DNA from: Butyrivibrio sp.
GTDB lineage: Bacteria > Bacillota > Clostridia > Lachnospirales > Lachnospiraceae
DNA length: 64,000 nt
Reading direction: 5' to 3'
Assembly (NCBI GenBank): GCA_017615275.1
Contig: JAGAAO010000017.1
Coordinates: 62,001-126,000, forward strand
Position numbers and translations under genes: made by a program. The number at the start of each line of letters is the position of its first letter. Positions within the stretch are counted from its first letter, which is position 1. A model generated the notes under the pieces. That model did no database searches. It was given only the letters and a program-made list of their open reading frames with translations, and was not told the DNA's origin. Below, piece by piece: positions 8,783 to 17,741 of the stretch.

Positions 8783-10459
8783 ATGAGATTTTCAGAAATA
8801 CCATATGAACGCTTTGATATCGAAGAAGTAAAAAAAGCATTTGAAGATCTTATCGAGAGCGGCAAGAATGCCAAAAGCGGCGAAGAGCTGTTTGAGATTC
8901 ATAAAAAGAGTTATGACCTTTTAAGTGATGTGTTAACGACTGTCAGAATCGGCAATTTCAGGCATGATATAGACACAAAAGATGAGTTCTATGCAAAAGA
9001 AAAAGAATATCTTGATGAGCAGCTTCCTATAATCGAACAGCTCAGTACCGAATACAGGAAAGTGCTGTTTGATTCACCTTACAGAGCTTATCTTGAGGAG
9101 AAGATAGGAAAGGTTGCGTTTAAGAATATTGAACTTGCAAATAAGTCTATAAGGGACGATATCCTTCCTTTGATGCAGGAGGAAAATGTTCTTGTAAGCA
9201 GATATGATAAGCTTATTGCTTCAGCAAGGATCAATTTTAACGGAGAGGAATGCAACTTATCGCTCATGAGAAAGTACCTCATGGACAAGGACAGAGAGGT
9301 AAGAAAGCGCGCATGGAAAGCGTATTCCGAGTATTTTATGTCCGTTACGGATGAGATAGATGAAATATACGACAAGCTCGTAAAGAACAGAACAGCGCAG
9401 GCTAAGACGCTTGGCTATGATTCTTTTGTTGAGCTTGGCTACAATCGTATGGTGAGAAATTCATACAGAAGAAAAGAAGTTGAGAACTTCAGAAAGCAGA
9501 TCAAAGAGTCTTTTGTTCCTCTTGTGACAAAAGTTAATGAGCAGAGGAGAAAGCAGATCGGTGTAGATAAGCTTAAATACTACGATACCGATGTTTATTT
9601 TAAAGATGGAAATCCCAATCCCATTGGAACTCCCGAAGAGATAATGAAAGCGGGACAGAAGATGTACAAAGAGCTCTCACCTGAAACCGAGGAGTTCTTT
9701 AATTTCATGATGGAAAATGAATTTTTTGATGTCCTTGGAAAAAAGAACAAGAAGCAGGGCGGATACATGGATTATCTTCCGAAGTACAAGGCGCCCTTTA
9801 TCTTTGCAAACTTTAATGCTACAAGCGACGACGTCGACGTTATCACACATGAGTGCGGACATGCGTTCCAGGGCTATGTGACAAGAGATGATGAGATACT
9901 TGAACATAACGATATAACAATGGAGACCGCTGAGATCCACTCTATGTCGATGGAATATTTTGCATACGGATGGATGAAGGAGTTCTTTGGTGACAGAGCA
10001 GAGGACTATCTTAAGATGCATATACAGAGTGGTCTTATTTTCGTTCCTTACGGATGCATGGTGGATGAATTCCAGCACATCGTATATGACAATCCTGACA
10101 TGACTCCCAAGGAGAGGAAAGAGGTCTGGAAGGAGCTTGAGAAGACCTACAGACCTGAGATGGACTATGAAGATGACGAATTCTTCAGTAACGGAGGATT
10201 TTGGCAGAAACAGGGACATCTTTTCAGTGTTCCGTTTTATTATATTGATTATGTGCTTGCAAGTGTCGTTGCGATGCAGTTTGCAGTGTGGATGAAAAAA
10301 GATTTCAAGGATGCATGGAAGCATTATCTTGAGTTGTGCAAACTTTCTGCAAAGGATTTCTATGAGGATATGCTTGCGAAAGCAGGTCTTTTGAGTCCTT
10401 TTAAAGACGGAACGATAGAAAAGCTCGCAAATGACATGGAAAGAGAGGCTTTTAAGTAA
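8783..10459 (+). CDS. pepF: Oligoendopeptidase, M3 family (PepF-like)
   Basis: A 558-residue soluble zinc metallopeptidase. The active site HECGH occupies residues 356-360, and a third ligand is expected in the ETAEIHSMSMEYF segment about 25 residues on, as in M3 peptidases. It is slightly shorter than classical PepF (about 600). A good ribosome site, AGAAAGAAGG, precedes the ATG. The stop TAA shares its last base with the ATG of the acetyltransferase gene, so the two are coupled. The role is cytoplasmic degradation of short peptides. Confidence 0.93.
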   Translation: MRFSEIPYERFDIEEVKKAFEDLIESGKNAKSGEELFEIHKKSYDLLSDVLTTVRIGNFRHDIDTKDEFYAKEKEYLDEQLPIIEQLSTEYRKVLFDSPYRAYLEEKIGKVAFKNIELANKSIRDDILPLMQEENVLVSRYDKLIASARINFNGEECNLSLMRKYLMDKDREVRKRAWKAYSEYFMSVTDEIDEIYDKLVKNRTAQAKTLGYDSFVELGYNRMVRNSYRRKEVENFRKQIKESFVPLVTKVNEQRRKQIGVDKLKYYDTDVYFKDGNPNPIGTPEEIMKAGQKMYKELSPETEEFFNFMMENEFFDVLGKKNKKQGGYMDYLPKYKAPFIFANFNATSDDVDVITHECGHAFQGYVTRDDEILEHNDITMETAEIHSMSMEYFAYGWMKEFFGDRAEDYLKMHIQSGLIFVPYGCMVDEFQHIVYDNPDMTPKERKEVWKELEKTYRPEMDYEDDEFFSNGGFWQKQGHLFSVPFYYIDYVLASVVAMQFAVWMKKDFKDAWKHYLELCKLSAKDFYEDMLAKAGLLSPFKDGTIEKLANDMEREAFK

Positions 10460-11031
10460 TGACGGTTCAAAAAGTAAGTATAGATGATGCGGAAGAACTT
10501 TTGAAGATATATGCTCCGTATGTCGAAAAGACAGCAATATCATTCGAGTACGAAGTACCTTCACCCGAGGAATTCAAAGGGAGAATAAGAGATATTTCCG
10601 CTAAGTTCCCTTATATCAAAGCTGTGGAAGACGGCGAGATTCTGGGATATGCATATGCTACAAGTTTTAAGGGAAGGCGCGCTTACGACTGGTCCGTGGA
10701 GACAACGATCTATGTAAGAGAAGATGCGAAGAGAAAAGGCGTAGGCAAGGTGCTTTACGGCGCTCTTGAAAATTCTTTGAAGGATATGGGCATACTGAAC
10801 CTCAATGCATGTATCGCATATCTTTCGGGAGACAGAAAAGACGATAATCTTACAAACGACAGCTATAATTTCCACAAGAAGCTCGGATATGAGCTTGTCG
10901 GAACATTTCACGATTCGGGATATAAATTCGAAAAGTGGTATGACATGATCTGGATGGAGAAGATGATAGGGGAGCATGACGTGAATCCTCCCAAAGTCAG
11001 ATTCGGAAACTGGGATATAAAAAATGCATGA
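10459..11031 (+). CDS. GNAT acetyltransferase, phosphinothricin-acetyltransferase-like
   Basis: A 190-residue GNAT-fold protein. Hallmarks of the PAT/YncA subgroup are the N-terminal IYAPYVEKTAISFEYEVPS, the acetyl-CoA loop with RKGVGKVLYGALE, and the later FHKKLGYELVGTFHDSGYKF. Known members acetylate small amino-group substrates such as phosphinothricin or methionine sulfoximine analogues; the true substrate here cannot be read. It overlaps the peptidase gene by one base and the next gene by 8 bases, indicating one operon. Confidence 0.88.
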   Translation: MTVQKVSIDDAEELLKIYAPYVEKTAISFEYEVPSPEEFKGRIRDISAKFPYIKAVEDGEILGYAYATSFKGRRAYDWSVETTIYVREDAKRKGVGKVLYGALENSLKDMGILNLNACIAYLSGDRKDDNLTNDSYNFHKKLGYELVGTFHDSGYKFEKWYDMIWMEKMIGEHDVNPPKVRFGNWDIKNA

Positions 11032-11845
11032 GAATATGATATTTGTTGATACTCTTGATGTTCCCGAACTTGATATATACAATGCTTTGTCGGAGAACAT
11101 GCTTTTTCACGTTTTTGAGCCCGAAGAAGGCCTTTTTATAGCAGAGAGCGCAATTGTTATTGGAAGGGCTCTGGATGCAGGATATGAGCCGTATTCTCTC
11201 CTTGTTGCAGAGGAAGAGCTTGAAAGAGAAGCAAGAGATATAATAGCAAGACTTAGAGATTTTCCCTTGGCAAAGATTTACTGCGCCAAGGAGGAAATCC
11301 TTAAAAAGATAACGGGATACAACATCACAAGGGGTGTTCTGTGCGCCATGAGGAGAAAAAAGCTGAAAAGCCCTTATGAGATATGCCAAAATTCAAGCAG
11401 GATAGCAGTCCTTGAGAATGTATCCAATCCCACCAATGTGGGAGCAATAATGAGAAATGCCGCAGCTCTTAATATGGATGCGGTTCTTTTTACCAAAGGA
11501 AGTTCCGATCCTCTTTACAGAAGAGCGATAAGAGTAAGTATGGGAACTGTTTTCCAAATTCCGTGGACTTTCCTTACGCCCGGCAAAGAGATCGAAAAGC
11601 TGCATGATATGGGCTACAAAACGGTATCTCTGGCACTTACGGATAACACTGTAAATATTGATGACAAGAGGCTTGCCAAAGAAGAGAAACTTGCAATACT
11701 TCTTGGCAGCGAAGGCTATGGACTTAAGCCTGAAACTATCAAGGCTTCGGATTATTGCGTAAAAATCCCGATGGCACATGGGGTGGATTCTCTGAATGTG
11801 GCTGCCTGCAGCGCGGTGACGTTCTGGGAATTGCAAAAAAGTTAA
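11024..11845 (+). CDS. SpoU/TrmH-family RNA 2'-O-methyltransferase
   Basis: A 273-residue protein with an N-terminal substrate-binding part and a C-terminal SPOUT knot. The three SpoU motifs are clear: NPTNVGAIMRNAA, then ILLGSEGYGL, then KIPMAHGVDSLNVAAC. It methylates ribose in tRNA or rRNA using SAM; which RNA is not decidable. The start overlaps the acetyltransferase end by 8 bases (11024-11031). Confidence 0.9.
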   Translation: MHENMIFVDTLDVPELDIYNALSENMLFHVFEPEEGLFIAESAIVIGRALDAGYEPYSLLVAEEELEREARDIIARLRDFPLAKIYCAKEEILKKITGYNITRGVLCAMRRKKLKSPYEICQNSSRIAVLENVSNPTNVGAIMRNAAALNMDAVLFTKGSSDPLYRRAIRVSMGTVFQIPWTFLTPGKEIEKLHDMGYKTVSLALTDNTVNIDDKRLAKEEKLAILLGSEGYGLKPETIKASDYCVKIPMAHGVDSLNVAACSAVTFWELQKS

Positions 11846-11857
11846 AAACAAAATAAA

Positions 11858-11866
11858 TGATATAAT
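11858..11866 (+). promoter_or_regulatory. Extended -10 promoter of the phosphoglucomutase gene
   Basis: TGATATAAT (TGN plus perfect TATAAT) stands 44 bases before the ATG at 11911. The ribosome site is CGGAGG. Confidence 0.6.
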
Positions 11867-11910
11867 GATAATATATAGGCGACTGCCGATAAGAAAACGG
11901 AGGAAAAAAT

Positions 11911-13605
11911 ATGGATTATAAAACAAGGTTTGATGAGTGGATGTCACATCTTTCTGAGGAAGATCCCCTTAAGGCAGAGCTTTGCAAGATAAAAGATGAC
12001 GAGAAAGAAAAAGAGGAGAGATTCTATCAGGATCTTGCTTTCGGAACAGCAGGCCTTAGAGGCAAAGTTGGAGCAGGAACCAATATGATGAACTTTCTTA
12101 CTGTGGGAAAGGCTTCGCAGGGAATAGCAGACTTTATCGTGAGCTGCGGAAAAGAAGCTATGGAGAAGGGAATTGTGATCGCTCACGATCCCAGACATTT
12201 TTCAAAGGAGTTTTCACAGCTTGCTGCGGGTATTTTTGCGGCAAACGGAATAAAAGTATATACATTCCCGGATCTCAGACCTACACCGGAACTTGCATTT
12301 ATGATAAGGAGACTTAAAACTGTTTCGGGAATAAACATAACCGCATCGCACAATCCCAAAGAATACAACGGATATAAGGCATATTGGGACGACGGATGCC
12401 AGGTTTCGGCTGAGATTGCCGACAAGATGACGGAGATGATATCAAAAGTTGATATCTGGACGGGAATCAGGAAGTCAGACTTTAATGAGGGTGTGGCATC
12501 AGGCAAGATTATTGTTCTGGGCGACGAATACGACAGAGAGTATCTTGATAAGATCGAGAGTATGGCTATTCATGAGCATGACGAGCTTGATCTTTCGATA
12601 CCGCTTGTCTACACGCCTTTGAACGGCTGCGGATCAATCCCGTTCAGACAGATGCTTAAGGACAGAGGATTTACAAACTGGAAGATAGTTCCCGAGCAGG
12701 AACATCCCGATCCTGATTTTACGACGGTCGGATATCCCAATCCTGAGGATCCCAAGGCATTTAAGCTCAGTGAGCAGTATGGAAGAGAGTTTGGAGCTGA
12801 GCTTTTGATGGCAACAGATCCGGATGCGGACAGATTTGCCATCGAGATTAGAGATGACAACGGCAATTACGTGCCGCTCAACGGAAACCAGACCGGATAC
12901 CTTCTTGTTAACTATATTCTTGAAGGTCATAAGACCGCAGGAACGCTTCCTAAGAAGGGAGCTATGGTAAAGAGTATTGTTACGTCGACTCTTTCCACTG
13001 TGATGGCAAAAGCTTACGGCGTTGAGATGTTCGAGACGCTTACCGGATTTAAGAATATCTGCGGAAAGATTCCTTACCTTCATGAGAACGGGTACACATA
13101 TCTCTTTGGATATGAGGAGTCCGTAGGATATGCAGTATGTGAGGATATCCGTGATAAGGACGGAATTTCTGCGGGTATGCTTGTTGCTGAGGCTGCTGCG
13201 TACTACAGAAAGCAGGGAAAGACTCTCTTTGACGTATTACAGGAAATCTATGCTAAGTACGGATTTTTTGCGGAGGACGAGCCTAATATCGTACTTGAGG
13301 GAATTCCGGGAGCGCAGAGAATCCAGCGAATGATGAAGTGGTTTAGAGGAAATGTTCCTACAGAGGTTGCAGGTGCCAAGGTTAGCAAGGTTATCGATTA
13401 TATCGACGGATACGAGGATATTCCGCCTCAGAACGCCATAAGACTGTTCCTTGATAACGGTTCATGGTTTGCTATAAGACCCAGCGGAACGGAGCCTAAG
13501 ATCAAATTCTATTTTTATTCAACCGGAGACTCGAGAGAAAATGCGCTCACTGTCAACAAGAATATCAAGGAAGAAATCTTTGCGCTCATCAATTCGGTTG
13601 AGTAA
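11911..13605 (+). CDS. pgcA: Phospho-sugar mutase (alpha-phosphoglucomutase, PgcA-like)
   Basis: A 564-residue alpha-D-phosphohexomutase with all four functional loops. The active-site serine is in TASHNPKEYNGYK (Ser146), the metal loop is ATDPDADRF, the sugar loop is GYEESVGY and the C-terminal phosphate-binding loop is RPSGTEPKIKFY. It interconverts glucose-1-phosphate and glucose-6-phosphate in the cytoplasm, feeding UDP-glucose and glycogen synthesis. The length fits the long Firmicute PgcA group. It is transcribed from its own extended -10 promoter. Confidence 0.95.
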   Translation: MDYKTRFDEWMSHLSEEDPLKAELCKIKDDEKEKEERFYQDLAFGTAGLRGKVGAGTNMMNFLTVGKASQGIADFIVSCGKEAMEKGIVIAHDPRHFSKEFSQLAAGIFAANGIKVYTFPDLRPTPELAFMIRRLKTVSGINITASHNPKEYNGYKAYWDDGCQVSAEIADKMTEMISKVDIWTGIRKSDFNEGVASGKIIVLGDEYDREYLDKIESMAIHEHDELDLSIPLVYTPLNGCGSIPFRQMLKDRGFTNWKIVPEQEHPDPDFTTVGYPNPEDPKAFKLSEQYGREFGAELLMATDPDADRFAIEIRDDNGNYVPLNGNQTGYLLVNYILEGHKTAGTLPKKGAMVKSIVTSTLSTVMAKAYGVEMFETLTGFKNICGKIPYLHENGYTYLFGYEESVGYAVCEDIRDKDGISAGMLVAEAAAYYRKQGKTLFDVLQEIYAKYGFFAEDEPNIVLEGIPGAQRIQRMMKWFRGNVPTEVAGAKVSKVIDYIDGYEDIPPQNAIRLFLDNGSWFAIRPSGTEPKIKFYFYSTGDSRENALTVNKNIKEEIFALINSVE

Positions 13606-13690
13606 AAAAGAAATGAAAAATTGATAATTATTTAATGTTTAATTATTTCTCACTATGCTATCATTAATAAAAAGCTATGAGGTGCATTGT

Positions 13691-15124
13691 ATGAATAAAA
13701 AATACAACAATTCACTTAAGTATAGGATTGTTCTTTTTTGTCTTGCATTTATCCTTATTCTTTGTATGGCGATAAGTACCATCAGTTGCATGATCTTCAG
13801 GAAGACAATGCTTGATGAGTACAGGGCAAGGCTTACTTATGTTGCGGATTATACAATGCGAAATATTGATGTGGAGGATCTTGAAGAGAGGATAAGAACC
13901 AAGGAGTATTCTGATACATTTAATAAACTCATAGATATAATGGACATGGAGAGAGAAAGCTTTGAGCTTGATTTTATCCTGCTTACAACACCCGTCAAGT
14001 TAGAGAACGGTGAGTATGATTGTATGCAGATAACATCGGGACTTACCAGGGAAGAGAGGAACGGTGCTGTGCGCAAAGATATTCCCGTTCCTTACCTTGG
14101 AGATATGATAGGTGAGTTTGTCGGAAAAGAATTGTGTGAGACTTCATACTATGTTATGAAGGAGCAGCAGGGAATACGTTATTCTACGGAAAAAACAGAC
14201 TATGGTGAGGATTTCAGCGCAAGTATGTCCGTCAGAAATGCAGACGGCGAAGGAATAGCTCTTTTCAGCTGTGGTTTCAGCACAAAAGAAGTCAGTGCCA
14301 ATATTCGGAAATATATCATTACCATGGTTATATGTGCAATAGTTCTTGCGCTTATATTTGTCAGCGGAATGATACTCTGGCTCAATGAGAGAGTTATTAT
14401 ACCTCTTCAGAAGGTTGAAAGCACGGCGCGCAGGTTTAGCGAAGAAAGCCATTCTCAGAAGGATCCGTCACTCCTTCTTATGGATGATCCCGACGTGCAT
14501 ACCGGAGATGAGCTTGAATCGCTTGCGGATACTATCGTAGCAATGTCGCGTGACTTAAGGGATTATGCGTCGGATCTGGTCAGATCCTCTCATAGGATAC
14601 AGAATATGACTCTTGAGATGACAAGGGTTAACGAGTTTGCCCTCAGAGATGCGCTTACAGGTGTAAAAAATAAGGCTGCTTACGACAAGATAGAGGTGAG
14701 ACTTAATTCCGATATTATCACTCAGACGGCGCAGTTCGGAATGCTGATGGTGGATCTTAACTATCTCAAGAAAATAAACGATACGTTCGGACATGAGGCC
14801 GGAGATCTTTATATCAAGAATATGTGTAATCTCATTTGTAATATATTTGAAAATTCGCCTGTGTTCAGGGTTGGCGGAGATGAGTTTGTTGTGCTTCTTG
14901 AGAATAAGGATTATACTCTGAGAGATGAACTTTTGGATTCGCTAAAGAGCAAGATGGAAGAGCTTCAGAACAACAAGAGTCTGCAGCCGTGGGAGAGAGT
15001 TTCGGCTGCCATCGGACTTGCTATATATGACGAGAACAAGGACGATGAAGCGGACAGTGTTCTTAAGAGAGCGGACAGGCTTATGTATCAGAACAAAAAG
15101 GATATGAAAGCCGTAAGGACTTAA
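13691..15124 (+). CDS. Membrane diguanylate cyclase (extracytoplasmic sensor + HAMP + GGDEF)
   Basis: The start at 13691 is preferred because GAGGTG lies 6 bases upstream and the membrane helix follows (about residues 11-33). An extracellular region runs to about residue 215, a second membrane helix to about 240, then HAMP (LQKVESTARRFSEES). The C-terminal GGDEF domain has an intact active site (FRVGGDEFVVLL) and DLNYLKKINDTFGH. It would make cyclic di-GMP in response to an external signal. An inhibitory RxxD is not obvious. A GGDEF with an intact motif contrasts with the degenerate ones at 22-29 kb. Confidence 0.92.
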   Translation: MNKKYNNSLKYRIVLFCLAFILILCMAISTISCMIFRKTMLDEYRARLTYVADYTMRNIDVEDLEERIRTKEYSDTFNKLIDIMDMERESFELDFILLTTPVKLENGEYDCMQITSGLTREERNGAVRKDIPVPYLGDMIGEFVGKELCETSYYVMKEQQGIRYSTEKTDYGEDFSASMSVRNADGEGIALFSCGFSTKEVSANIRKYIITMVICAIVLALIFVSGMILWLNERVIIPLQKVESTARRFSEESHSQKDPSLLLMDDPDVHTGDELESLADTIVAMSRDLRDYASDLVRSSHRIQNMTLEMTRVNEFALRDALTGVKNKAAYDKIEVRLNSDIITQTAQFGMLMVDLNYLKKINDTFGHEAGDLYIKNMCNLICNIFENSPVFRVGGDEFVVLLENKDYTLRDELLDSLKSKMEELQNNKSLQPWERVSAAIGLAIYDENKDDEADSVLKRADRLMYQNKKDMKAVRT

Positions 15125-15160
15125 AGAAATATTAGACAGAAAGGCATTATTTTACGGAGT

Positions 15161-16120
15161 ATGAAAATTGTTGTTGCGGATGTAGACAGTGTCGGATCGG
15201 ACATGGACTACAGTATTTATGATGAACTTGGTGATGTTTCCTACTATGGGGACAAGATCACCGAAGAGAATGCAAAGGAGAGGCTTCAGGGAGCGGAGGT
15301 GCTTCTAATAAATAAGAGTGCCATCACTGAAAAGATATTGAACGATGCTCCTGATCTTAAGCTTATATGTGAGTTTGCAACAGGCTATGACAATGCAAAT
15401 GTGGACGCCTGCAAGAGACATGGCGTTAAGGTTGCCAACGTGGTCAACTATTCGACTGCTTCGGTGGCTCAACACACTTTTGCATTGTTGTTTTATCTCA
15501 TGGAGAACTCACGTCACTACGATGAATTCGTAAAAAGCGGCGGGTATGCAAATCAGCCGCATTTTTGCTGCCTTGATATCCCTTTTGAGGAGCTTGACGG
15601 TAAGGTGTACGGAATTGTCGGAATGGGCAATATCGGAAGAAAAGTGGCAGAGATTGCGACAGCTTTCGGTGCAAAGGTGATTTTCTATTCGGCATCGGGG
15701 AACAGTACTTGTACGGATTATGAAAGAGTATCTTTTGACGAGCTACTTGAAAGATCTGATGTAATATCTCTTCATTGTCCTCTGAGCGACAAGACAAGGG
15801 AGCTCTTTAACAAGGATGCGTTTAAAAAGATGAAGAAGAGTGCGATCCTTATAAATGTGGCCAGAGGAGCTGTTGTAAATGAGCAGGATCTCTATGATGC
15901 TCTTGAAAACGGTGAGATAAAGGCTGCAGGTCTCGATGTTCTGAACCCGGAGCCTATGGCAAAGGATTCTCCTCTTTTGAAAATACAGGACAGCGGCAAG
16001 CTTTTTGTGACACCTCACATGGCGTGGGGCAGTACAGAAGCAAGACGCAGATGCTTGGAAGAGGTGAAAAAGAACATTCAGGCATTCGTGGCAGGAACTC
16101 CCAGAAACATCGTAAACTGA
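15161..16120 (+). CDS. D-isomer-specific 2-hydroxyacid dehydrogenase
   Basis: A 319-residue NAD-dependent dehydrogenase. The Rossmann loop is GIVGMGNIGRKVA. Catalytic positions are Arg in NVARGAVVNE, Glu in GLDVLNPEPM and His in TPHMAWGS. The family includes glycerate, lactate and hydroxypyruvate reductases, and substrate cannot be assigned. The first large foldback element begins 8 bases after its stop codon and would be transcribed as its 3' UTR. Confidence 0.92.
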   Translation: MKIVVADVDSVGSDMDYSIYDELGDVSYYGDKITEENAKERLQGAEVLLINKSAITEKILNDAPDLKLICEFATGYDNANVDACKRHGVKVANVVNYSTASVAQHTFALLFYLMENSRHYDEFVKSGGYANQPHFCCLDIPFEELDGKVYGIVGMGNIGRKVAEIATAFGAKVIFYSASGNSTCTDYERVSFDELLERSDVISLHCPLSDKTRELFNKDAFKKMKKSAILINVARGAVVNEQDLYDALENGEIKAAGLDVLNPEPMAKDSPLLKIQDSGKLFVTPHMAWGSTEARRRCLEEVKKNIQAFVAGTPRNIVN

Positions 16121-16127
16121 AAGATAT

Positions 16128-16413
16128 GGGGCTGCCGCATTAAGCTATGACCCGCGGTTCGTTTGCACAGACGCTAAGGTGGACGGTATAAGCCGTATTC
16201 GCTTGTGTTCGTCTGTGCGCGGATTTTATTAATTTCAAAAAGCTCGAAAATGCTTCCTTTCGACGTTGCTCAAAGAAGTCAGCATTTTCGAGCTTTTTTC
16301 AATTTTAAAATCCAGCTGCTCGTCCGAGAACTGCGCTAATACGGCTTATACCGTCCACCTTAGCGTCTGTGCAAACGAACCGCGGCGGCTTTATGACTTA
16401 ATGCGGCAGCCCC
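16128..16413 (+). repeat. Large foldback element 1 (286 bp palindromic element)
   Basis: Nearly the whole stretch is self-complementary. The outer stem is 16128-16144 with 16397-16413 (17 bp). The main stem is 16152-16199 with 16338-16385, 48 bp without a mismatch. An internal loop (16200-16220 and 16314-16337) leads to a GGATTTTA/TAAAATCC pair and an inner 18-bp perfect stem, 16237-16254 with 16281-16298. The 26-base apical loop is 16255-16280. The loop contains TTTCGACGTTGCTCA and the 3' side of the internal loop contains CTCGTCCGA. Both recur in the neighbouring element on the opposite strand. It encodes no plausible protein. It could be a structured RNA, a non-autonomous mobile foldback element or a very elaborate terminator. 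The strand is set by convention, not evidence. Confidence 0.85.
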
Positions 16414-16487
16414 AATACATGCTTTACATATTGGGAGAAATGCAGCACTGATTTTTGTGTTTTACAGCCTTTTCATAGACAGCCCGG

Positions 16488-16669
16488 CCCCAAAGGTATA
16501 TGTTCGGAAAATGCGCAGTATTCGGACGAGGCGATGATTTTCCAAATGAAATAAGCTGCAAATGCCGATTGTTCTGAGCAACGTCGAAATGAGGCATTTG
16601 CAGCTTATTGAGTTTGAGAAAATCACAACGCAGACGTACCACAAGCATTTCCGAACATATACTTTGGGG
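16488..16669 (-). repeat. Large foldback element 2, same family as element 1, inverted
   Basis: The outer arms 16488-16514 and 16645-16669 pair with two single-base bulges. A GATTTTC/GAAAATC pair (16536-16542 with 16618-16624) follows. The inner stem is 16550-16566 with 16593-16609, a perfect 17 bp. Read on the minus strand, the 26-base apical loop (16567-16592) matches the loop of element 1 at 21 of 26 positions, including TTTCGACGTTGCTCA. The internal loop again carries CTCGTCCGA followed by ACTGC. The outer-stem sequences differ from element 1 while staying paired. A further outer pair (16445-16459 with 16695-16709) may enclose it. A small hairpin, CCCAATA/TATTGGG (16411-16417 with 16429-16435), joins the two elements. 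Confidence 0.82.
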
Positions 16670-16681
16670 CTTGGTGTAAAT

Positions 16682-16715
16682 AAAAAAGCTGCCACACAAA
16701 AATCAGTGCGGCAGC
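16682..16715 (-). terminator. Rho-independent terminator of the minus-strand lipoprotein gene
   Basis: On the minus strand GCTGCC (from 16715) pairs with GGCAGC (16693-16688) and is followed by six T's. It lies 10 bases after the lipoprotein stop. Its loop (16695-16709) is also complementary to 16445-16459, so terminator and foldback element 2 may compete. Confidence 0.7.
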
Positions 16716-16724
16716 CATAGTATT

Positions 16725-17594
16725 TTAGTCGTCGTTATTTTCTTCGGATTCTTCGGTGTTTTCGCCTTCGCCGTCCTCACCTTCGTTTTCGCCCTCAACT
16801 TCTGTATCTTCAGGTGCTTCTTCGGATTCCTCGGCGGGAGTTTCTTCCGTAGCGTCGGGATTCTCGGCTTCTTCAGCTTCTTCATCGTCTTTTGTCTTTG
16901 TGTCGGCTATTGTCTGACCTGTTACCGAACTGTCGAGATCCTGGAAGCCGGTTACGATCCAGCTGTCGGTATCTGCGTTCTTTTCCAAAGTAAGAACAAT
17001 AGCGTAGGTCATTTCGGGACCTTTTGACATAAGATCTTTGTATGTCTCAATGACAAAGCTGATAGTGTCGTTGTAGACCTGTATCTGATATTCTTTCTTG
17101 GCATCTTCTGATTCCCATGTTGTTGCCATGTTCTCTTTGTATGCCTCAGCTTTGACTTTGTTTATTTCATTGGCTTCTTCGCAGCCGATAATATTTATTG
17201 GAAATGCGGTATTGATGGTAGCAACTACGCTTGCTATACCTTTCTTGTCAACGGAAACCGAAGTAATCTCGTATCCTGTGACCATATCTGTCAGGTGACT
17301 GCAGAAGGCATCAAGTTTCTGTTTGGTTTCGTCGTTGATCTTCTCAGAGTCGACACCTGCCATAACTTGTTCTGCAAGATACGATGCGTCAAACGCCTTC
17401 ACGGAAGATCCGTTTACAACATCGGAACTGGCATATTGCTCAATATTATCTGTTGAGCCACTCTTAACAATGTCTAGGAAATTTGTTGCGGTTTCTGATA
17501 TGGCTTCCTTATTTTCTGAAGAACATCCCGTTAGAGAGGAAGCAGCAATTGTCAATGATGATAGAATAAGTATTATATTTTTTTTAATATGCAT
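16725..17594 (-). CDS. Lipoprotein of unknown function with an acidic C-terminal tail
   Basis: A protein of about 289 residues. The signal peptide begins MHIKKNIILILSS and ends SLTGC, so it is probably a lipoprotein. The start at 17594 is preferred over one 21 bases upstream, because a GGAG lies between them and the signal peptide begins there. The middle (about 30-225) is a soluble alpha/beta region with no motif I recognise. The last 50 residues are almost entirely Glu, Asp, Asn and Gly with a few Pro, probably disordered. It resembles small Clostridia lipoproteins with a Y/D-rich regulatory fold, but no function is assigned. It converges with the dehydrogenase gene across the foldback region. 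Confidence 0.8.
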   Translation of the reverse strand: MHIKKNIILILSSLTIAASSLTGCSSENKEAISETATNFLDIVKSGSTDNIEQYASSDVVNGSSVKAFDASYLAEQVMAGVDSEKINDETKQKLDAFCSHLTDMVTGYEITSVSVDKKGIASVVATINTAFPINIIGCEEANEINKVKAEAYKENMATTWESEDAKKEYQIQVYNDTISFVIETYKDLMSKGPEMTYAIVLTLEKNADTDSWIVTGFQDLDSSVTGQTIADTKTKDDEEAEEAENPDATEETPAEESEEAPEDTEVEGENEGEDGEGENTEESEENNDD

Positions 17595-17701
17595 AGAAGT
17601 TAATTCTCCGTACATTTTAATTACATTTTATGTAATACACAAAGAGTAGTATAGCATATTTGGTGAAATAATCAAAGAATATCGTAATTGCATTCTTTTA
17701 G

Positions 17702-17710
17702 TGGTAAAAT
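17702..17710 (+). promoter_or_regulatory. Extended -10 promoter of the small 83-residue protein gene
   Basis: TGGTAAAAT is an extended -10 with TAAAAT, 32 bases upstream of the ATG at 17742. It lies in the 147-base divergent spacer shared with the minus-strand lipoprotein gene. Confidence 0.45.
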
Positions 17711-17741
17711 ATAGATTACAAGAGGAAAAGGAGGTATTCCG

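Noticed and set aside
9677..10564. 295-codon minus-strand open frame over pepF
   Set aside because: It is antisense to a clear M3 peptidase and spans the pepF/acetyltransferase junction, with no ribosome site or family resemblance.
16266..16699. Open frames inside the foldback region (for example 16266-16451 plus and 16424-16699 minus)
   Set aside because: They lack ribosome sites, consist of palindrome arms read through, and have no recognisable protein sequence. The DNA structure explains them.
16128..16715. Integron attC sites, retron msd or an insertion sequence
   Set aside because: No integrase, reverse transcriptase or transposase lies nearby, the stems are longer than attC sites, and no attC core sites or target duplications were seen.
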